Origin: PMNU01 sp035479375
GTDB lineage: Bacteria; Patescibacteriota; Saccharimonadia; Saccharimonadales; UBA4665
Length of the DNA: 64,000 nt
Direction of reading: 5' to 3'
NCBI GenBank assembly: GCA_035479375.1
Contig: DATIIT010000013.1
Span: 1 to 64,000, forward strand
A program made the translations under genes and the position numbers. How positions within the stretch are numbered: position 1 is the first letter of the stretch; the number at the start of each line of letters is the position of its first letter. A model generated the notes under the pieces. The model saw only the letters and a list, made by a program, of their open reading frames with translations, was not told the origin of the DNA and made no database searches. Positions 31,908-38,360 of the stretch are shown one piece after another.

Positions 31908-31980
31908 AAAAGTTTGGAATATGTCCCTCATCCCTAGCTAGATTATGTACAATACGTCAAACTTATGTCTGGCGTTTTTG
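31908..31980 (+). repeat. Island repeat, copy B
   Basis: Begins AAAGTTTGGAAtATGTCC 19 bases after the preceding stop codon and ends with CGTCAAAC (31955-31962) facing GTCTGGCG (31967-31974) and TTTTT. Shared blocks with copy A include GTACA, ACGTCAA and GGCGTTTTTG. Confidence 0.7.
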
Positions 31981-32075
31981 TTTTTATCGTATCGATCCTT
32001 CATGCTTTATACCCTTCCTTTTTGCTTTCAAGTATCTTTCACAAAACTAGTATTTATGTTATTATCATAATAATT

Positions 32076-32468
32076 ATGACCGCCTCTGGACCTGAACCAT
32101 TAGATATGCCTGGTAAATACTACGAGCAAGACCCGCTACAGGTGGAGGCTGTACGCTTAGCTGGACGCGTCGCAGTTACGAGTGCGCGGGCAGGTGGACA
32201 GTGGGAGGCATTTGTTTATCCTGGTGATTGCGTCACAAGTTCTGATATTCCCGACGATGCGCCTTTGCTTGGTTCGATAGGGACTGACGTGGAAGGTATG
32301 AGTGAAGGCCGACGCCTCGCTCGTGAGGAAGTTTTGCCCATAGTTGCCTCGTGGTTTGCCGACAGGGGTCTTCAAGCGGCGACCGATCATGTAGCAGAGT
32401 TGAGAGGCGGACACTATGAGAATGAAGTCTACATGGGGTTTGTTTTTGGTGTTGCCAACGCCGAATAG
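32076..32468 (+). CDS. Unknown 130-residue protein of the island
   Basis: The ATG at 32076 is preceded by an A/T-rich stretch with -10-like boxes (around 32057-32068), while the longer frame from 31965 would run through repeat B. The protein (start MTASGPEPLDMPGKYYEQD) is acidic and mixed, with a C-terminal helix (RRLAREEVLPIVASWFADRGLQAATDHVAEL). No family is recognised. GC content is higher than in the ATPase/subtilase pair, so the island may be a mosaic. Confidence 0.6.
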   Translation: MTASGPEPLDMPGKYYEQDPLQVEAVRLAGRVAVTSARAGGQWEAFVYPGDCVTSSDIPDDAPLLGSIGTDVEGMSEGRRLAREEVLPIVASWFADRGLQAATDHVAELRGGHYENEVYMGFVFGVANAE

Positions 32469-32481
32469 TTGATACTGCTAG

Positions 32482-32516
32482 AAAAGTTTGGAATAAGTTC
32501 TTTCTCCCAACTCCAG
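32482..32516 (+). repeat. Island repeat, copy C (truncated)
   Basis: AAAAGTTTGGAATAAGTTC and a following CTCCC match the first third of copies A and B. The terminator-like end is missing. It again follows a stop codon (32468) by about 14 bases. Confidence 0.5.
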
Positions 32517-32622
32517 GGTATCCTTGTTCCTCCACAGACTCCAGCAAAAGCACGTTTCCTCTATGATTTGTGAACCCGAGCTTTTCTAACCTTCGAGCCA
32601 CTAGGATAAAATCAGCCAGCAA

Positions 32623-32656
32623 GGGGTTCGAAGCGTGGGACTCACCCCCCCAGCCA
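32623..32656 (+). repeat. Degenerate tRNA-Gln 3' end (attR-like)
   Basis: GGGGTTCGAA (32623-32632) and CTCACCCCCCCAGCCAT (32641-32656 and next base) repeat the T-arm and 3' end of tRNA-Gln at 27148-27175, separated by eight altered bases. It marks the right edge of the island. The rest of 32469-32740 holds repeat C and no credible gene. Confidence 0.65.
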
Positions 32657-32739
32657 TATAGAGCAAATTTCATTCACCAGTCTTTCCGGGCTGTTTTGTA
32701 TCTGCTATCCCCATCGTTTAATCTGCTATCATAATAGAC

Positions 32740-33357
32740 ATGGCAAGACATAAACTACACCGCAAACAAATGGGCATTATTTATGCCATCGGCACGCTCG
32801 TTATCATAATCTGCGCGCTGGTGCTGCCGCGCATACTCATGAATGCACACCCCATCCGGCCGTATAACGGGCTGGCTCCCGCGCAGCAAGCGTATAATGG
32901 CGCAACCGCCCAGTTCACCACGGCGTACGCCTCACCAGACGACCATTTTACCGTCCGGTTCCCCAGCTATCCAACGACCGACAGCTCAAACGTGCCCATT
33001 AACGGCACCACGGTGACGACGCGCTCGTACACGGTGAGCGACAGTAACACGTCGTACAGTGTCCACGTCATACCTTATCCCGCGAGTATCGACATGTCCG
33101 ATAAAGACGCCCGCCTCAAAGCAGCCCTGGACGGCGCGGCCAAAGCCGTAGGCGGCACCATTGCATCCAGCAAGTTCGAAACCTTTGCCGGTAACCGCGC
33201 CCTCGAAGCCAGCGTGAGCACTACCCAGGGCGGCAAAACCACCTCCAATTACTCCCTCTATTTTTTGAAGGGGAACACGCTGTACTCGCTGGTGGCCATA
33301 GGGGTAAACCAGAATGATTTTGACGCTTTTAAGCTGACGTTCCACCTGACAGTTTAG
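32740..33357 (+). CDS. Membrane-anchored extracytoplasmic protein, unknown
   Basis: 205 residues: a basic N-terminus (MARHKLHRKQ), one membrane segment (about residues 11-33, IIYAIGTLVIIICALVLPRIL), then an exported domain rich in Thr/Ser with strands (DDHFTVRFPSYPTT, SYSVHVIPYPA, NYSLYFLKGNTLYSLVAIGV). The exported part resembles in outline the small PsbP/LpqN-like folds, but this is only a suggestion. TATCAT lies 7 bases before the ATG. Confidence 0.75.
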   Translation: MARHKLHRKQMGIIYAIGTLVIIICALVLPRILMNAHPIRPYNGLAPAQQAYNGATAQFTTAYASPDDHFTVRFPSYPTTDSSNVPINGTTVTTRSYTVSDSNTSYSVHVIPYPASIDMSDKDARLKAALDGAAKAVGGTIASSKFETFAGNRALEASVSTTQGGKTTSNYSLYFLKGNTLYSLVAIGVNQNDFDAFKLTFHLTV

Positions 33358-33411
33358 CGGCCAAACATGTCTTATTAGCATTTTTTAACATATTGTGTTA
33401 TAATTTATATT

Positions 33412-34413
33412 ATGGACACCTCCGGCGCTCGCGACCTTTCACGCGCCCAGCTGCAACGCTCTGTAGAAACAGCCGTCGTACGCCAAACCTGCGACCCATA
33501 TATGGCGGCCCGCGCCAGCTCACTTGAAGCACTAGACTTCGAGTCCCTGGCGCTAGTCGGCGAAATCCGTGCGCTGGGCTTTGAAGACAACTCCCCCACA
33601 TGGGGCATGGCTCAGGCAACCGCGGAAGCGCTCTTTAAGCCCGGAGACCTCCAGCTACCCGCCAAGCCCACAGAAACAGGCATCCTGGACATCCTCGCTG
33701 AGGAATACGCGTATCATCCAACCATAAAGCAAGTGCTGGACGAGGGCCTCGCCGCACAGGCGCATTTTCCCATTCGCCTGGCATATGATATTTCCCAGGC
33801 AGCCCGCGGGCAGGGCGTACCTGGGTTTGAGACCAAGACACTCGGCGATATCGCACGGCTGTTGCGGCGGCCCGACTTCCGGCAGGTGGTAGACGAGGCG
33901 GCGTTTACCAATAATGGCGTGTGGGAACAGTACTCCACCGTGCCCGGCCAAAAGTATGAAGCCCAAAACGTTTATGAACGACCGGGAACCACGCGGCCAA
34001 GCAAAATCGAAGTGAAGTTTGACGGGCACGGCATGGTGGGCTGGACACCTGAATGGCAGGCCTACCTCAAGAACAGATTGCAGGGCGTTAACCACCAGGG
34101 CGACCGGCCAAAGGGTAACGACCGCAACGCCATGGTGCAGAGCGATTCATCCTCCAGCGGCTGCCCGGCGCGGCACAGGCGGGCACATTTTACAGGCAAA
34201 GCTGATGTGGTGTGGCTCGGCATACTTGGCACGTATTTTGACAAACCCCCAGGGGAATTGCTGCGAACACACCAGTTGAGCGTCATTGAGCAAGGCCTAG
34301 ACCTAACGGCCGACGGGCTGGAGCATGTGGAGCGCCGCCAAGCAGAGCTCATCGCGGGCATGGTACAGAAGGCTGCAGAACGACTTTTAAGTATGCTTAG
34401 AAAAGAGCTATAG
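33412..34413 (+). CDS. Unknown 333-residue protein
   Basis: No family is recognised. The protein is soluble, with helical N-terminal half, a region RPSKIEVKFDGHGMVGWTPEWQAYLKNRL in the middle, two cysteines/histidines close together (SGCPARHRRAHF) and a helical C-terminus (HVERRQAELIAGMVQKAAERLLSMLRKEL). TATAAT (33399-33404) is 7 bases before the ATG, giving a probable leaderless message. It stands alone between two other singly transcribed genes. Confidence 0.72.
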   Translation: MDTSGARDLSRAQLQRSVETAVVRQTCDPYMAARASSLEALDFESLALVGEIRALGFEDNSPTWGMAQATAEALFKPGDLQLPAKPTETGILDILAEEYAYHPTIKQVLDEGLAAQAHFPIRLAYDISQAARGQGVPGFETKTLGDIARLLRRPDFRQVVDEAAFTNNGVWEQYSTVPGQKYEAQNVYERPGTTRPSKIEVKFDGHGMVGWTPEWQAYLKNRLQGVNHQGDRPKGNDRNAMVQSDSSSSGCPARHRRAHFTGKADVVWLGILGTYFDKPPGELLRTHQLSVIEQGLDLTADGLEHVERRQAELIAGMVQKAAERLLSMLRKEL

Positions 34414-34493
34414 GGCCCACATTGCACAGCCAAAGGCCGGGCCGTAGAACTGGCACGGGCCAGCCTAGAATGCCCGTCTGCTACAATTGAGGC

Positions 34494-34880
34494 ATGGGCA
34501 CCTCCTACCACAAACAGATAGACGAGTTCATTAGCAGCCTCCCCGCCTGGCAACAAGCCATCTGCACGGAGGTGCGGCAGCTCATCCACGAAGCCGAGCC
34601 GGAAGTTGAGGAAACCATCAAGCGCACCGACCGGCCATATTTTGTGTTGGACGGCAACATCTGCGCGCTACAGGCCACCAAAGACCACGTGAATGTGTTC
34701 ATTTACGACCCCATTGCGCCCGACCCGCAGCACATTATCAACCAAGGGCAGGGGAACGAGACCGCCCGCTCCATACAACTCTACCAGGACAGCCTGCTCA
34801 ATACAGCGGCGTTCAAAGCGCTCATCACCGCCGTCGCTAACAACAACCGCGCTGGCGGGTGGCGCAAACTCAAGCCGTAA
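34494..34880 (+). CDS. DUF1801 (YdhG-like) protein
   Basis: The 128-residue protein shows the DUF1801 pattern: HKQIDEFISSLPAWQQAICTEVRQLIHEAEPEVEETIKRTDRPYFVLDGNICALQATKDHVNVFIYD. The family has a frataxin-like fold; its role is unsettled, with iron handling proposed for some. TACAAT (34482-34487) is 6 bases before the ATG. Confidence 0.85.
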   Translation: MGTSYHKQIDEFISSLPAWQQAICTEVRQLIHEAEPEVEETIKRTDRPYFVLDGNICALQATKDHVNVFIYDPIAPDPQHIINQGQGNETARSIQLYQDSLLNTAAFKALITAVANNNRAGGWRKLKP

Positions 34881-34896
34881 CTTGTACAATAGATAT

Positions 34897-35466
34897 ATGC
34901 AGAGCGCCATCCTCCTCCACGGCAAACCCGACAAAGAAGAGTATTACGACCCGGCGGTGCCGTCGTGCAGCAACCACCACTGGTTCCCATGGCTACAAAA
35001 GCAGCTGCTGGTGCACGGCATCCATGCCCAAACGCCGGAGGTGCCGGACGCTTGGAACCCGCAGTACGCCCTTTGGCAACGGGAGTTTGAACGTTTTGGC
35101 ATCACCCCCAAGACGTTGCTGGTGGGGCATAGCTGCGGCGGCGGCTTTCTGGTGCGGTGGCTCAGCGAGCACCCAGATGTGCGCGTGGGCAAAGCTGTGC
35201 TGGTGGCGCCCTCGCTGGGCATAGATTGGGACGCAGGCGATTTCTTTAACTTTACTATTGGCCCGCAGTTGGCCGCCCGCACTGCCGGTTTAGTAATTTT
35301 TGAATCTGACGACGACCGGCCGGCAATCCACGAAGCCGTTAAAAAACTGCGCGCCGGCATCTCCGGCGTGCGCCACCGGGAGTTCCAGGGGCACGGCCAC
35401 TTTACGCTCCGCTCTATGGGAACCACCGAGTTCCCAGAACTTTTGGAAGAGCTGCTGGCGCCGTAG
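34897..35466 (+). CDS. RBBP9/YdeN-type alpha/beta hydrolase
   Basis: The 189-residue protein has AILLHGKPDKEEYYD, W.PWLQKQLLVHGI, the nucleophile elbow LVGHSCGGGFLVRWL, a later acid strand (GLVIFESDDDRPAI) and a C-terminal GHGHF histidine. Small single-domain serine hydrolases of this type have few known substrates. TACAAT (34885-34890) is 6 bases before the ATG at 34897; longer frames start before the promoter. Confidence 0.88.
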   Translation: MQSAILLHGKPDKEEYYDPAVPSCSNHHWFPWLQKQLLVHGIHAQTPEVPDAWNPQYALWQREFERFGITPKTLLVGHSCGGGFLVRWLSEHPDVRVGKAVLVAPSLGIDWDAGDFFNFTIGPQLAARTAGLVIFESDDDRPAIHEAVKKLRAGISGVRHREFQGHGHFTLRSMGTTEFPELLEELLAP

Positions 35467-35482
35467 CTAACACGGTAGACTA

Positions 35483-35974
35483 CTACGGCGTGCCGAACGC
35501 GGCGCGCAGCTTTTGCGCAAACGCCGCCCGCACTTCCGGCGGAGCGAGCCATTTGTCTTTGGGTTCCTGCCGGTTGTAGCCGTCGTTTTCGTAGCGCGGC
35601 CAGACGTGGAAATGGAAGTGGAAGGCGTGTTGGTCGCCGGCCGGCTCGTTGTTTTGGCGGGTGGTGATGCCGTCGCAGCCGTAGGCGTGCTTCATGGCGA
35701 TGGCCACTTTTTGCGCCACGTCAAAAATGTGGTGGCCGTATTTTGGCGGCAAGATGTAGATGTTTTCGTAATGCTCGTTAGGCACTACAATGGCAAAACC
35801 GTCATTATTGTGACCAGAGAAAAACGAGTTGATGAATACTGTTACCAACTCGTCCTGATACACGATGTCCGTTGGTTTCATGACGGTGCGCTCGTTTTCT
35901 ATACGCTGCACGCCCAAGCAAATTGGGCAAACGTAGCCTTTTGGGGCACGGCTCTTAGGGATTGCGGGACTCAT
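35483..35974 (-). CDS. HIT family protein
   Basis: The 163-residue protein has the histidine triad HFHFHVW (a variant of HxHxHxx) near residue 118, and an N-terminal CPIC that may bind zinc with later histidines. HIT proteins hydrolyse nucleoside phosphoramidates, dinucleoside polyphosphates or adenylylated metabolites. TATAGT (35986-35981) lies 6 bases before the ATG at 35974; the longer frame to 36205 would cross this promoter. It is divergent from the Nudix gene. Confidence 0.9.
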   Translation of the reverse strand: MSPAIPKSRAPKGYVCPICLGVQRIENERTVMKPTDIVYQDELVTVFINSFFSGHNNDGFAIVVPNEHYENIYILPPKYGHHIFDVAQKVAIAMKHAYGCDGITTRQNNEPAGDQHAFHFHFHVWPRYENDGYNRQEPKDKWLAPPEVRAAFAQKLRAAFGTP

Positions 35975-36057
35975 GCAGGTACTATACCATGGCTGGCGAT
36001 GGACCCGGAGACTGGCGGCGGCATACCTCGCCCGGGCGTATCTGGTATTATCTAAAC

Positions 36058-36462
36058 ATGGAAAACGTGCCGTGCACCTACCGCGTATCAGTGAAAGCCG
36101 TAATAAAAGATGTCGAGGGCCGCGTACTGCTGCTGCGCGAGTCCGACGGCAGCTGGGAACTGCCGGGTGGCGGCCTGGAGCACGGCGAAGACCCGCGGGC
36201 GGCACTCGTGCGTGAAGTTGCCGAAGAAACCAGCCTCACCGTCACCTGGATGGACAGCCGGCCAGAAAAGTTCTGGGCAATCCACAAGCAAGTTGGCTCA
36301 CCCGTGCTGCAATGGTTTGCTTTTGTTGCGTACCAGGCAGAGGTCTCTGGCAAATTCCGCCTAGACAGCACCGGGGGCGAAGCCGAAGAAGCCCGCTATT
36401 TCACCATAGAAGAGGCTAAAAAGCTACAGCTGCATGACAACACCAAGCCGTATTTTGCCTAG
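36058..36462 (+). CDS. Nudix hydrolase
   Basis: The 134-residue protein has a full Nudix box, GGGLEHGEDPRAALVREVAEETSL. It removes a nucleoside diphosphate from an X-linked substrate that cannot be predicted. TATTAT (36046-36051) is 6 bases before the ATG. A second Nudix gene follows after 17 bases with its own -10 box. Confidence 0.92.
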   Translation: MENVPCTYRVSVKAVIKDVEGRVLLLRESDGSWELPGGGLEHGEDPRAALVREVAEETSLTVTWMDSRPEKFWAIHKQVGSPVLQWFAFVAYQAEVSGKFRLDSTGGEAEEARYFTIEEAKKLQLHDNTKPYFA

Positions 36463-36479
36463 AGTGCTAAAATGGCCTC

Positions 36480-36941
36480 ATGGACGTTGACCCGCGGCTT
36501 GCTACAATCGACGATTGCCTCTACCGCCTGGCAGTGAAGGCGTTTATTTTTCACAACGGCAAGGTGCTGCTGGTGCGCGAAAAAGACGACGAGTGGTGGA
36601 GTTTCCCGGGCGGCGGCATCGATTACGGCGAAGACATCCGCCAAGCGCTCCCGCGGGAGCTGGCCGAGGAGCTCGGGGTGGCAGAGTCGGACATCAAAAC
36701 CGACTACCAGGTGGCGTACGCCGCCGTTGGCGCGGTGGTAAACGGCATACCGCGGGCCAACTTATTTTTCCGCGTAGAAGTGCCAGTGGAGCGCCTCACC
36801 GCCACCGATGACGTCCTGGAGTTTGGCTGGTTTGCGCCCGCCGAAATCACTGGCGAAATTGCCGGGCGCCACATAAGCCCCTCCACGGGCGACCCAGCAG
36901 AGCTGGTGCAGGCCGTCGAAGCCAACATGCAACAGCGCTAG
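36480..36941 (+). CDS. Nudix hydrolase
   Basis: The 153-residue protein has the Nudix box GGGIDYGEDIRQALPRELAEELGV. TAAAAT (36468-36473) is 6 bases before the ATG. It is distinct in sequence from its neighbour, so the two are not recent duplicates. Substrate unknown. Confidence 0.92.
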   Translation: MDVDPRLATIDDCLYRLAVKAFIFHNGKVLLVREKDDEWWSFPGGGIDYGEDIRQALPRELAEELGVAESDIKTDYQVAYAAVGAVVNGIPRANLFFRVEVPVERLTATDDVLEFGWFAPAEITGEIAGRHISPSTGDPAELVQAVEANMQQR

Positions 36942-36969
36942 GCACCTGGCAGTAGGCGCTAGGCCAGCG

Positions 36970-37599
36970 CTACACCAGCGGCGCGTCTTCTAACTCAGCC
37001 GCCGGGTGTTTCTTGGCCGGCCGCACTGCGCGCCAGCGGAACACGGCCGCCAAAAACAACACAAACACGGTAATCCACAGAGCCGGGTACGACACCGTCA
37101 GCCAGTTGTAGTGCTGCAGGGCGATTAAAATCAGGCTCAGCTTAACTAAAAGCAAGTAATAGCTGGGCAGCGACTCAGAATAGGGGTCGTTGCGCGTTTT
37201 GCGCACCGTGGGGATGAAGGAAATCACCTCGGCTACAGATACCACGGCCAGTGACACAACCGGCCGTTTGCTAAAAACCACGTAGGCCGCAACGCCGATA
37301 ATCGACAGCGCCAGGCAGACTTTGTCCATAAACACCACGTCCTTAGTCCCAAACCGGAAACAGTAGAATAAGATGACCGCATCCACGCCAATGCCCAACA
37401 GCACCGGCACGGCACCCACGCCGGCGCCGCCAATGACCTGGATGTAGCCCACAATGGCCGTCACCACAAAAATACTGATCCAGGTGTACAAATGCGGCTT
37501 ATTTTTGCCCCGGAACATGTCGATGAGGTATGGGATGTACGCCACCAGCGCCACGCCGGTAGCCAAAACAGACGCCGCAATTTTTAGGGTGTGGGGCAT
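36970..37599 (-). CDS. Seven-segment membrane protein, PQ-loop-like
   Basis: The 209-residue protein has about seven hydrophobic segments in an apparent 3+1+3 order. The segment VALVAYIPYLIDMFRGKNKPHLYTW matches the PQ-loop/SWEET opening (usually PQ, here IPYL), and VISFIPTVRKTRNDPYSESLPSYYLL matches a second loop. SWEET-like proteins move sugars or amino acids. TATCCT is 6 bases before the ATG at 37599. Confidence 0.72.
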   Translation of the reverse strand: MPHTLKIAASVLATGVALVAYIPYLIDMFRGKNKPHLYTWISIFVVTAIVGYIQVIGGAGVGAVPVLLGIGVDAVILFYCFRFGTKDVVFMDKVCLALSIIGVAAYVVFSKRPVVSLAVVSVAEVISFIPTVRKTRNDPYSESLPSYYLLLVKLSLILIALQHYNWLTVSYPALWITVFVLFLAAVFRWRAVRPAKKHPAAELEDAPLV

Positions 37600-37712
37600 G
37601 GAACCAGGATACCATGGGTGCACCCCGGGCGGCCACTGCCGGCTCGCACCAGAGCCGGCTGGCCGGGCGGGACGCCTAGCCATCCACTGCCGGCTCATTT
37701 ACAATAAGCGGC

Positions 37713-38360
37713 ATGAATACACGAACCTCTTCTGGGCGGCTGCTGCTGCGTTGCTTTCTACCGTCGCTGCTGAGCGCGTCACTGTGCGTGCTGCTGGCGC
37801 TCATTCTCGTGGGTATCCATACCTTACTGCTCAGCAATAATTCCGGCGTGTTTGCACCGGGTGTGTTTGGGCAGCAAAGCGGCCTCTGGGTTGCCGCCTA
37901 TAGCGCGCACGTGTTGCAGCCGCTTGACTCGGCCGTGCACAACAGCGTCGTAAACACGGTGCTGCTAGCCGGAATTTGGGGCATCTTGGGGTGTGCTGTG
38001 CTGGGCGTGGTCGGTTTGGCTGTCGATTTTGTGCGGTCACTGCGCGCCGAGGAAAAAAGCGTGACGCTGTCCGCCGCCAAAGGGGTTGTGCAGCATCCGC
38101 TGCGCCGGACGTTTTTTATGTATTGGCTGTGGCGCTTTTTTGTGGGTATGGCGGCCGTGCTTGCCACTGCGGCGCTGCTCCCGGTAGTGCGTAATTTGCT
38201 ATTGCGTGACGCCGTCCTGCTGCAATCGGCCAGCGCCGCTGTGTTATTCCGGGACATCGCTGTAGTTTGCGGCGCCTGGGCCGGTATTTTGCATGGCTAC
38301 GTGGTCTGTCTGCGGCTGTTCATGCTGCGCACGCGCGTCTTTGGGGAAACTATTTATTAA
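37713..38360 (+). CDS. Membrane protein, unknown
   Basis: 215 residues with four hydrophobic segments (about 12-38, 78-104, 126-155 and 171-200) and a basic cytoplasmic loop (RSLRAEEKSVTLSAAKG). No family recognised. TACAAT (37700-37705) is 7 bases before the ATG. Its 3' end overlaps the end of the convergent glycoside hydrolase gene by 4 bases. Confidence 0.72.
   Translation: MNTRTSSGRLLLRCFLPSLLSASLCVLLALILVGIHTLLLSNNSGVFAPGVFGQQSGLWVAAYSAHVLQPLDSAVHNSVVNTVLLAGIWGILGCAVLGVVGLAVDFVRSLRAEEKSVTLSAAKGVVQHPLRRTFFMYWLWRFFVGMAAVLATAALLPVVRNLLLRDAVLLQSASAAVLFRDIAVVCGAWAGILHGYVVCLRLFMLRTRVFGETIY

Larger units (their letters stand above)
27175..32657. mobile_element. Genomic island at tRNA-Gln (IetAS defence cargo)
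   Basis: Between tRNA-Gln and a degenerate copy of its 3' end (32623-32656) lies 5.5 kb of clearly AT-richer sequence with A/T-rich codon use, against about 60% GC on both sides. Its contents are an AAA ATPase plus subtilase pair, a DUF1508-like gene, small unknown ORFs and a repeated element. No integrase gene is visible, so the element is either decayed, mobilised in trans or acquired by homologous exchange. The flanking tRNA-derived repeats are imperfect, indicating age. Confidence 0.72.

Noticed and set aside
31417..32516. Integron-like attC sites
   Set aside because: The repeats follow small genes but lack the paired RYYYAAC and GTTRRRY boxes in attC geometry, and no integrase is present.
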